Shown here one piece after another: positions 16,011-22,629 of a stretch of 35,638 bases of DNA. The position numbers and the translations under genes were made by a program. The stretch comes from Rhodonellum sp041748555 (GTDB lineage Bacteria; Bacteroidota; Bacteroidia; Cytophagales; Cyclobacteriaceae): positions 1-35,638 of the forward strand of contig JBGTDA010000006.1 in NCBI GenBank assembly GCA_041748555.1, in the 5' to 3' direction. The notes beneath the pieces were generated by a model, which saw nothing but the letters and a program-made list of their open reading frames with translations, ran no database searches and had not been told where the DNA came from. Position 1 is the stretch's first letter. Every line of letters begins with the position of its first letter.

Positions 16011-17698
16011 TCCTACAACCAATTATCGACCTAGTGTCTATCTGTGCACTCAAAGGCATCAAAAATGCAATTTTATCTCCCGGGTCACGTTGCGCACCTA
16101 TAACCCTGGCATTTGCAAGACATCCTGAAATCCATACCAGGACAATTTCTGATGAAAGGACAGCAGCATTTATCGCATTGGGAATGGCCCAACAGATTGA
16201 GAAGCCGGTGGTGTTGGTCTGTACAAGTGGATCAGCGGCTTTGAATTACTTCCCTGCTGTCGCCGAAGCTTTTTTTCAGCAGGTCCCATTGCTTGTCATC
16301 ACTGCAGACAGACCTCCTGAATGGATTGACCAGTGGGATGGGCAAACCATCAGACAACAGCATATTTACGGAGATCATGTAAAGGGAAGTTATGATTTCC
16401 CGGATGAATTCGGCCACCCCGATAAAGTCTGGTTTGCTCAAAGAATGATGAATGAAGCCATAAATTTGGCAAACCGATTTCCCGCAGGACCTGTCCATAT
16501 AAACATTTCCTTAAGAGAACCATTTTACCCGGAAAAGGATGAGGTTTTTCAGTATACAAATTCTGTTTCAATAATTGATCAAGTTCATCCGACCCTGATA
16601 TGGTCTGACAATGAAAAGCTGAAACAACAATCAGCTTTGTCAAATTATAAGAAAATACTTATTGTTCCCGGACAGATGAGGCCTGAACCTAAAATTCAGG
16701 TACTTTTGGATCAACTTTCAAGTTCAGGAAAAGCTGTTGTGGTTACCGACACCATTTCCAATCTTCAATCCGAGGAAACAATTTGTTATCATGACCATTT
16801 TCTGGGAAAAAAAGAAACAGAGGAATCACTTTTTCCGGACCTGATCATTTCATTTGGAAAGTCAATCATATCAAAAAACCTAAAATTGTTCCTCAGAAAA
16901 TCTAAGGCCTCAGATTGGCATATTTCGCCTGAAGGATACGTACCTGATACCTATCAAAGCCTTTCCAAAAATGTTCAACTCAATCCTATTTATTTCCTCG
17001 AATTTCTTCGTGAAAACATCACCTTTTCTGATCGAACGTTTGATGAATCCTGGAAGAGGATTGAGCAAAATATAAGAGCTATCCTTCCGGGAATAATTGA
17101 TAAGGCTCCATTTGGAGAATACAAGGCGATTGCCAAGCTGATCGAAGTGATTCCTATCAACACCAAAATCCATGTGGCCAACAGTATGGCAATCAGGTAT
17201 GTGAATTTTTTGGGACAGATAAATCCGGAAATAATCTGTAATCGCGGAACAAGCGGAATTGATGGCTCAATAAGCACTGCTGTTGGATGTACGTTTACCA
17301 CAAAAGATCCTGTGGTGCTCATAACAGGAGATATGGCTTTCTTCTACGACAGAAATGCTTTTTGGCACAAATACAGCATGCCGAACCTCAGGATATTGCT
17401 ATTGAATAATCATGGGGGGGGGATTTTCAGGTTGATTGATGGACCGGCCAATCAACCCGAGTTGGAAGAATATTTTGAAACCAGCCAGGCCCTTCAGGCA
17501 AATCACCTTGCCGCTGAATTTGGGTTCGAATACTCTCTGTCAACAAATTCAACAGAATTGACAGCCGCTTTAGATAGCTTCTTTCATAAATCCATCCATC
17601 CGAAAATCCTGGAAGTCAAGTCAGAAAGCAAAAACAACGCTCAGATTCTGAAGAATATCAAAAAGGAAATTAATTCAAGAATAGAGAGTAAAAAGTAA
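16007..17698 (+). CDS. menD: SEPHCHC synthase MenD
   Basis: MenD is a thiamine-diphosphate and magnesium enzyme that joins 2-oxoglutarate (with loss of CO2) to isochorismate, the second menaquinone step. The 563-residue protein has the N-terminal pyrimidine-binding domain with LSPGSRCAPIT and the catalytic glutamate in SDERTAAFIALG, then VCTSGSAALNYFPAVAEA. The C-terminal diphosphate/metal site is TGDMAFFYDRNAF plus LLNNHGGGIFR. It starts at a TTG that overlaps the menF stop (TTGA, 16007-16010), so translation is probably coupled. Codons for GGG in the cofactor loop form a run of nine G at 17414-17422 (see findings). The frame is intact to the stop. Confidence 0.96.
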   Translation: MILQPIIDLVSICALKGIKNAILSPGSRCAPITLAFARHPEIHTRTISDERTAAFIALGMAQQIEKPVVLVCTSGSAALNYFPAVAEAFFQQVPLLVITADRPPEWIDQWDGQTIRQQHIYGDHVKGSYDFPDEFGHPDKVWFAQRMMNEAINLANRFPAGPVHINISLREPFYPEKDEVFQYTNSVSIIDQVHPTLIWSDNEKLKQQSALSNYKKILIVPGQMRPEPKIQVLLDQLSSSGKAVVVTDTISNLQSEETICYHDHFLGKKETEESLFPDLIISFGKSIISKNLKLFLRKSKASDWHISPEGYVPDTYQSLSKNVQLNPIYFLEFLRENITFSDRTFDESWKRIEQNIRAILPGIIDKAPFGEYKAIAKLIEVIPINTKIHVANSMAIRYVNFLGQINPEIICNRGTSGIDGSISTAVGCTFTTKDPVVLITGDMAFFYDRNAFWHKYSMPNLRILLLNNHGGGIFRLIDGPANQPELEEYFETSQALQANHLAAEFGFEYSLSTNSTELTAALDSFFHKSIHPKILEVKSESKNNAQILKNIKKEINSRIESKK

Positions 17699-17727
17699 AA
17701 AAGATTGGTTATAGATAACAACCAATC
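17697..17727 (-). terminator. Terminator of the GH16-like gene
   Basis: On the minus strand GATTGGTT and AACCAATC form an 8-bp stem around a 9-base loop, followed by six T, then AC and more T. It lies about 28 bases past the stop of the GH16-like gene and right at the menD stop. On the plus strand no T-run follows, so it mainly serves the minus strand. Confidence 0.7.
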
Positions 17728-17754
17728 CCTCCTTCAGTAAGAAATATTTAATCA

Positions 17755-18618
17755 TCAATTTTTCCGGAAATATCTAATGTAATCTACCTCAAGTTCTTGC
17801 GGAAAGACTGTGGTCTGATCAGGAGCACCCGGCCAATCTCCGCCGACCGCAAGATTAATTATCATAAAGAAAGGTTTTTTAAAAGCATCCCTTCCGGCAG
17901 GAGTAATATCCGCTTCAAAGTAAGGTACATCGTTAAGTAACCACTCTATTTTATTTTGACCCCAAACGATTGAAAACACATGGAATCGATCGTTAAAAAT
18001 CTCATCGGATATTCGCTTGGTCTTTGCTTCATAACCAAGTGATCCGTTATTGTCATAATAAATGGTTCCGTAAACAGCATTGTCTTGTCCATCTGCATTT
18101 CCTCCAACCATTTCGGCAATATTTATCTGGCCGGATTCAGGATATCCTACTGAATCAATATTTGCGCCTATCAACCAAAACGCAGGCCACATCCCCTTAC
18201 CTTTTGGAAGTTTGGCTCTGACATCAATTCTTCCAAATTGAAATGTCTTTATACCTTTAGTGTTTATTCTTGAGGAAGTGAATCCGGAACCACCCACATT
18301 TTCTTTTTTTGCGGTAATGACAAGATTTCCATTAACAATGGCTGTATTTTCCATCTGATAACTTTGGAGTTCATTGTTTCCCCAACCGCAGTTTTCAGGA
18401 CAACCGTCTCCCAAATTAGATGACCAAACATCTGATAGCTGATTGCCATCAAATTCATCATTAAAAGCAAGCGTATACCCATCGTAAGCCAAAGGGCTCT
18501 CACAGGGGTTACAGGTTACTATACTTGTGTCAATCTCTTTCTCCCTTAAAATACAGGAATTAAGGAGGATCAGCATGGCAAACAGAAGCTTTGAAATTCC
18601 TGGTTTTTGAATTTTCAT
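17755..18618 (-). CDS. GH16-fold lipoprotein with replaced catalytic residues
   Basis: A 287-residue glycoside hydrolase family 16 protein (laminarinase/beta-glucanase type). It has a lipoprotein signal with the lipid-bearing cysteine at C22 (LLNSC). The fold is well kept: AFNDEFDG, WGNNELQSYQ, RAKLPKGKGMWPAFWLIG, FFMIINLAVGGDWPG and the C-terminal VDYIRYF. Active enzymes carry E-[IL]-D-[IFV]-x-E. Here the motif is Q164-I-N166-I-A-E169, so the nucleophile Glu is Gln and the central Asp is Asn; only the acid/base Glu remains. The usual His in GTLHY is Tyr (Y187). I verified these codons on the nucleotide sequence. It is therefore likely a glucan-binding or sensing pseudoenzyme, or an enzyme with altered chemistry. 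It stands alone with its own terminator and no SusC/SusD genes near. Confidence 0.88.
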   Translation of the reverse strand: MKIQKPGISKLLFAMLILLNSCILREKEIDTSIVTCNPCESPLAYDGYTLAFNDEFDGNQLSDVWSSNLGDGCPENCGWGNNELQSYQMENTAIVNGNLVITAKKENVGGSGFTSSRINTKGIKTFQFGRIDVRAKLPKGKGMWPAFWLIGANIDSVGYPESGQINIAEMVGGNADGQDNAVYGTIYYDNNGSLGYEAKTKRISDEIFNDRFHVFSIVWGQNKIEWLLNDVPYFEADITPAGRDAFKKPFFMIINLAVGGDWPGAPDQTTVFPQELEVDYIRYFRKN

Positions 18619-18977
18619 AATTTTTACTATTTTAAAATCGGGTGTATTTTTGGCTAATCTTATCTAAAGACTTTTACACTACAATCATACAAATCTATTT
18701 TCTACCGAAAAGGAAGGATTGCCAGATGAAGATCGAAATGAATCAATGAATCTTGGGAGATTAATTACAATAATAATAAATAGTTATTTAATTTCCACTT
18801 TAATTATACCCCTTGTCAAAAATAATTCACCTCTATAGAGCCATATAAATAAAAACATTTGCATGTACTTCTAATTCAGTATTTTAAAAAAAGAACACTT
18901 CTTAGCAAAGTGCTCTTTTAGTGAATTCATCTACCCTATTTAAATGGAAAAGTGACCTGTTCTAAATCAGGGGGAAA
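18619..18977. other. Intergenic region between the GH16-like and XRE-type genes
   Basis: This AT-rich gap of about 360 bases holds the upstream region of the GH16-like gene and the terminator of the regulator gene (18886-18915). I see no open frame of interest and no clear TAnnTTTG box for the GH16-like gene. Confidence 0.5.
18886..18915 (-). terminator. Terminator of the XRE-type regulator gene
   Basis: On the minus strand GAGCACTT pairs with AAGTGTTC (one G-T pair) around a 7-base loop, followed by seven T. It lies about 60 bases past the regulator stop. The plus strand gives the same hairpin with only four T. Confidence 0.75.
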
Positions 18978-19808
18978 TTAGCCTATAACCGGATTAAGAC
19001 CTGATTTGTCGAATAAACTCGTGTTTTTGATAATTTCGGATGAATTATATAGCAAAATCAATTGGAGAATCTCAAAAACCGTGAAAACAAACAGTCCGGG
19101 TAGGGCTAAAATGACTGTAATAAACATCAAGCCTGATGCAATGGCAAGACAGCCTGCTACCAAAGCGACAGACCCAAAGGCTTTTTGATAATTGATAAGT
19201 CCGATTCCAAAAACTACATAGAACGATCCGAATAGAACCGATTTGGAAAACTGAAGGAATTCAACAGACATCCCATGAATGAAAATGGACAGGATATCCG
19301 CTGAATTGGAAATCAGAATTCCTACAATCAGCATAATGGATGCTCCCTTTATAAGAAAATTGGAAAGCAAAGTGCTGAGGCGATAATACCCATAGATGAA
19401 GCAGGTAAATGTAAATATCACGGCAACCTTTACAAAAACGTACCAAAATGGTGGCACAGCCTCCACACCGGATTCCATAATCAATAAATCCATTGGCATT
19501 TCAGCAAAAGTCAAGAGGAAATAAACGATCCCGATAAAGAAAGCCATTCTTAACAACCGGACATTTTTCCCGTTTTCAAGTTCGATGATTGAATTATCCC
19601 GGATTTCCTCTTCCTGAATAGTGGAAACATCGAATCCCAGTACTTCCAAAATTGCTTTTATGGTAAAAGGCCGGGGAGTAACCTCCCCCGCTTCGATCCG
19701 CTGTATAGTCCGAACATTGATATTGCAAAGCTCCACGAGTGCCTCTTGCGTAAGTCCCTTGGCCTTCCTCAACTCGAGGATTTTTTTGCCCAATTCAGGT
19801 TGTTTCAT
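18978..19808 (-). CDS. XRE-family helix-turn-helix regulator with a membrane domain
   Basis: A protein of about 276 residues. Residues 1-65 are a classic XRE/Cro-type DNA-binding domain (LGKKILELRKAKGLTQEALVE-type start, then NVRTIQRIEAGEVTPRP). After a short acidic linker (QEEEIRDNSIIELENG) come five or six hydrophobic segments that would anchor it in the inner membrane. This is a one-component, membrane-tethered regulator; related proteins occur in Bacteroidota without a known ligand. The ATG at 19808 directly precedes KQPELGKK; an ATG eight codons upstream is also in frame. Two direct repeats of TTTAACC(C)GAC lie about 70 bases upstream and may be its operator. Targets are unknown; the adjacent GH16-like gene is one candidate by position only. 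Confidence 0.82.
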   Translation of the reverse strand: MKQPELGKKILELRKAKGLTQEALVELCNINVRTIQRIEAGEVTPRPFTIKAILEVLGFDVSTIQEEEIRDNSIIELENGKNVRLLRMAFFIGIVYFLLTFAEMPMDLLIMESGVEAVPPFWYVFVKVAVIFTFTCFIYGYYRLSTLLSNFLIKGASIMLIVGILISNSADILSIFIHGMSVEFLQFSKSVLFGSFYVVFGIGLINYQKAFGSVALVAGCLAIASGLMFITVILALPGLFVFTVFEILQLILLYNSSEIIKNTSLFDKSGLNPVIG

Positions 19809-19879
19809 AATGATAAGATTTTGGTTTACCATTGCAATTTCATTTGAATTTGTAAAAGATCACCCGAAAAAGAGACGGA

Positions 19880-19901
19880 TTTAACCCGACTTTTAACCGA
19901 C
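19880..19901 (-). promoter_or_regulatory. Direct repeat, possible operator of the XRE-type regulator
   Basis: TTTAACCCGAC (19880-19890) is followed by TTTAACCGAC (19892-19901). Their GAC ends are 11 bases apart, one helical turn, so a protein could bind both on the same face of the DNA. They lie upstream of the regulator start, where an autoregulatory operator is expected. This is inference from position and spacing. Confidence 0.35.
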
Positions 19902-20334
19902 ATTGCTAAAATAAGCATTCACAGGCACCTTCCAAGGTGATTGTCCAGAAAAGTATACCACATATCTTCTACCCGGTTTTTATGGGATTTCAAGTGCATG
20001 ACACAATGCGGGGTTTCTGTTTCCGATTTTTCAGACCGCATATAATCGGTGACCCGGAAAGCCAATAAAAGCTTGCTTACAAATTTAATTCGTAAAAGAA
20101 CTGAAAGACATTATAATGAAGGGGTAACCACCATAGAGGTGAAAAGTGGCTTCGGTATTTCTATAAAGGATTATAGTTTCTGTTTGGGGAAAAATTTGAT
20201 GAAGAAAATATCCATTTAGAAAACGGTTCCGATCAAAGTTTCCTGCACAATCCTCGGTCAGGTGGGACCGAACAGCTGGAAAAGAATATATAGCTTGGAT
20301 AAAATCCAAAACTACAACAGGAGACTTTTTTGTT

Positions 20335-20342
20335 ATATTTGA
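20335..20342 (+). promoter_or_regulatory. Candidate -7 box for the ParD/ParE-like pair
   Basis: TATATTTG matches TAnnTTTG and lies 21 bases before the antitoxin ATG. No matched -33 element is seen. Confidence 0.45.
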
Positions 20343-20363
20343 GTAAAAGGATAAAAAAGCAAT

Positions 20364-20546
20364 ATGCTAAAACGAGAGAAATTAATAGAAACCCTACAGA
20401 AACTGCCCGAACAGGTTTCACTTGACGAAGTGCTTGATCGAATTGTTTTGCTCGACAAAATAGAAAAAGGACTTGAGCAATGTGAAAAAGGTCAGATTAC
20501 ACCTGATGACCAACTGGACGAAAAACTGCCAGAATGGTTGAAGTAA
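20364..20546 (+). CDS. Putative antitoxin of a ParE/RelE-type module
   Basis: A 60-residue acidic, helical protein beginning MLKREKLIETLQKLPEQVSLDEVLDRI (shown only in part: LPEQVSLDEVLDRI is the most typical segment). Its size, acidity and the 13-base overlap with a ParE-like gene identify it as the antitoxin of a type II toxin-antitoxin pair. No ribbon-helix-helix motif is evident, so DNA binding, if any, would be through another fold. The C-terminal part (ITPDDQLDEKLPEWLK) likely wraps the toxin. The frame is intact. Confidence 0.72.
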   Translation: MLKREKLIETLQKLPEQVSLDEVLDRIVLLDKIEKGLEQCEKGQITPDDQLDEKLPEWLK

Positions 20547-20835
20547 ACTGGACCGACCAAGCTATTTCCGATTTGACGAACATCGGAGAGTTTATCCGAA
20601 AAGACTCTGAAAAATACGCGCGTCTGAAAATTATGAAGATCAGAGAAAGAGCCAAACAATTGAAGCAGTTCCCTGCAAGCGTAAAGTTAGTACCTGAAAT
20701 AGGAAATATAGAAATACGAGAATTAATTTTTTTTTTGGTAACTACAGAATCATTTACTATATAATTTCCACTACACAAATTGACATTTTAACTGTCCACT
20801 CCTTGGAATATGAAGCCAAACTTTCGAGGTTTTAA
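20534..20835 (+). pseudogene. ParE/RelE-family toxin, frameshifted at a poly-T run
   Basis: The first 65 or so codons read as a ParE toxin (NWTDQAISDLTNIGEFI, then PEIGNIEIRELI). At 20727-20736 there is a run of ten T, after which the frame ends early at 20762-20764. In another frame the expected family end follows directly: GNYRIIYYIISTTQIDILTV, then HSLEYEAKLSRF and a stop at 20833-20835. RELI-F-GNYRIIY is the family pattern, which would need five T; eight or eleven T would also restore the frame. ParE toxins usually poison gyrase and the C-terminal half is needed, so this copy should be inactive as written. The tract could vary by slippage, or be a sequencing error. The intact antitoxin lies just upstream. 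Confidence 0.85.
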
Positions 20836-20842
20836 AAACCTC
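20826..20842. terminator. Short palindrome between the convergent ParE and fumarylacetoacetase genes
   Basis: GAGGTTTT, one A, AAAACCTC forms an 8-bp stem with almost no loop of its own; the inner A-T pairs would open to make the loop. It sits at the 3' ends of two convergent genes, 14 bases from the fumarylacetoacetase stop, and could act in both directions. The stem is short, so this is weak. Confidence 0.4.
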
Positions 20843-20855
20843 AAAAATTTAGGGA

Positions 20856-22130
20856 CTATTTTGAAGGGAGAACCTTTACAGAAACTTCTCCAAAGCCAAC
20901 CCGAACACCCTCTTTTTCACAATATCCTTTCATGATCACTGTATCTCCATCTTCGATGAACTGCCGTTCTCCCCCTTCTTCAAGTTGTACCGGTTTGGTT
21001 CCTTTCCATGATAGCTCCAGCATAGAACCGTAACTGTCTGGTGTAGGTCCCGATATAGTTCCGGAGGCATACATGTCTCCGATATTGATATTGCAGCCGT
21101 TTACAGTTTGGTGCGCCAACTGCTGAGCAATGTTCCAGTACATATTCCTGTAGTTTGAAGTGCAGACTTTAGTCGCTTTTTTATCTTCGGGTTGAATAAA
21201 AACCTCAAGATTGATATCAAAACTGTGGTCCCTTTTGCATTGGAGGTAGGGCAGCAATTCCGGATCCTGGACTGGTCCTGCAACCTTAAATTGTTCCAAT
21301 GCCTCCAAGGTAACTATCCAGGGAGAAACACTCGATGCGAAACTCTTCCCCAAAAAAGGACCCAAAGGAACATATTCCCAAGCCTGAATATCACGGGCGG
21401 ACCAATCATTGAACAACACAAAACCAAATATATGGTTAGCAGCCTCTTCTGTACTGATGCTATCCCCCATCTTGGTGGGTTTGCAAGTGATAAATGCCAT
21501 CTCCAGCTCAAAATCCAGTCTTGTAGTTGGCCCAAATCCGGGCTTCGCCATATCCGGGTTTTTAAACTGACCTTTAGGACGAAATACCGGAACACCGGAT
21601 GGTATAATCGAAGAAGCCCGACCATGGTATCCTACAGGCAAGTGTTTCCAATTTGGCAACAATGCATTTTCAGGATCACGGAACATCGTGCCCACATTGG
21701 TTGCGTGCTCAATGCTGCTGTAAAAATCAGTGTAATCTCCCACTTTTACAGGAAGCAGCATTTTGGCTTCTTTTCGGGACACCATCGCTTTTCCCCTGAT
21801 CTGATGATCCCTCAAAGTAGGATTTGCTTCTTTCAACAAATCCTGAACTTTCTCCCTGATTCTGCGGGTAGTCGGTTTACCCAAACCGATCAGTTCATTC
21901 AGGGAATCCTTCAAAAAAATATCCTTTGGAAGCTGAGACATTTCCGAAAAAAAGCCTTCCTCATGAACCACCGACAGATCCACGATCTTGTCACCGATGG
22001 CGATTCCGGCACGGGGAGAAAGTCTCTTGTTCTGAAATACCCCGTAGGGCAGATTGTAAATTGTAAAGTCAGAATTATTGGGAATCTGTACCCAGGTACT
22101 CATGGGTGGAACATGCAGGTCACTCATCAT
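20856..22130 (-). CDS. fahA: Fumarylacetoacetase
   Basis: The last enzyme of tyrosine and homogentisate breakdown, splitting fumarylacetoacetate into fumarate and acetoacetate. The 424 residues align with mouse FAH at a constant offset of nine. The metal ligands are D135, E208, E210 and D242, the catalytic histidine is H142, and R246 and K262 are also in place. Key segments are YTDFYSSIEHATNVG, LPVGYHGRASSI, LDFELEMA and NDWSARDIQAWEY. An SH3-like N-terminal domain precedes residue 125. Two ATGs are adjacent (22130 and 22127). A TAACTTTG box lies 18 bases upstream. No other tyrosine-breakdown gene is in the window. Confidence 0.96.
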   Translation of the reverse strand: MMSDLHVPPMSTWVQIPNNSDFTIYNLPYGVFQNKRLSPRAGIAIGDKIVDLSVVHEEGFFSEMSQLPKDIFLKDSLNELIGLGKPTTRRIREKVQDLLKEANPTLRDHQIRGKAMVSRKEAKMLLPVKVGDYTDFYSSIEHATNVGTMFRDPENALLPNWKHLPVGYHGRASSIIPSGVPVFRPKGQFKNPDMAKPGFGPTTRLDFELEMAFITCKPTKMGDSISTEEAANHIFGFVLFNDWSARDIQAWEYVPLGPFLGKSFASSVSPWIVTLEALEQFKVAGPVQDPELLPYLQCKRDHSFDINLEVFIQPEDKKATKVCTSNYRNMYWNIAQQLAHQTVNGCNINIGDMYASGTISGPTPDSYGSMLELSWKGTKPVQLEEGGERQFIEDGDTVIMKGYCEKEGVRVGFGEVSVKVLPSK

Positions 22131-22148
22131 TAAAAATTTGTTTCAAGC

Positions 22149-22156
22149 CAAAGTTA
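22149..22156 (-). promoter_or_regulatory. Candidate -7 box for fumarylacetoacetase
   Basis: The minus strand reads TAACTTTG, the same box as for mtaB, 18 bases before the ATG at 22130. A -33 TTG is not seen at the right distance. Confidence 0.5.
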
Positions 22157-22629
22157 GGATTTATATGGAGAAGATAAAAGCAGTAAAAACAGGTAATCCT
22201 GTTGACCAAGTGGATGGAAGGATTAAAAGATTAAAGGTGAATGTGTTTGGGCAAACGAAGAGATGGGCATTGCAACAAAAAACCGTAAAAAGGATAAAAC
22301 CACATCATTTATTGATTTAATATCGCCTGTGGCGGGCCTGAGCTTTTTGATTGATATGCTACATTTATTTGACAGCATTTCGGAATTGATCCGGTAATAG
22401 GCATCCTGCTTTCGAATGGATTCTGATCCTGTTTTATCCGATTTTGCTAAACCGATTTTGCTAAAGTTGAAAAATGCACTTTTGGAAAGTACCAACCGTC
22501 CCGGGGTCATGGGGAGTCAACATTTCTTCTGAAATGTTTATAAGTTTTTGTAAAAACCAGTGAAAGACAGGAAATGTGGTGATCACCTTCAAAAGAGACC
22601 ACCACCAATTGATTCTTATTTTATTTTCA
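22157..22629. other. Intergenic region with a small open frame and a tandem duplication
   Basis: About 470 bases between two minus-strand genes. The plus strand has an open frame of 44 codons at 22263-22397 (MGIATKNRKKDKTTSFIDL at its start, then a hydrophobic helix) that looks somewhat protein-like but has no family I recognise. A perfect 14-base tandem repeat lies at 22438-22465. The rest may be an old mobile-element remnant; I cannot support that further. Confidence 0.35.
22438..22465 (+). repeat. Perfect 14-base tandem duplication
   Basis: CCGATTTTGCTAAA occurs twice with no gap, at 22438-22451 and 22452-22465. It lies in non-coding sequence and looks like a recent slippage or repair duplication. 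Confidence 0.85.

Larger units (their letters stand above)
19809..20363. other. Intergenic region upstream of the regulator and the ParD/ParE pair
   Basis: About 550 bases between divergent genes. It contains the TTTAACC(C)GAC direct repeats (19880-19901) on the regulator side and a TATATTTG box before the antitoxin gene. The middle part has only short open frames with no protein-like pattern, and no RNA gene was recognised. Confidence 0.45.

Noticed and set aside
21192..22133. 313-codon plus-strand open frame
   Set aside because: It is antisense to fumarylacetoacetase, whose catalytic residues all align; the reverse reading has no recognisable domain.
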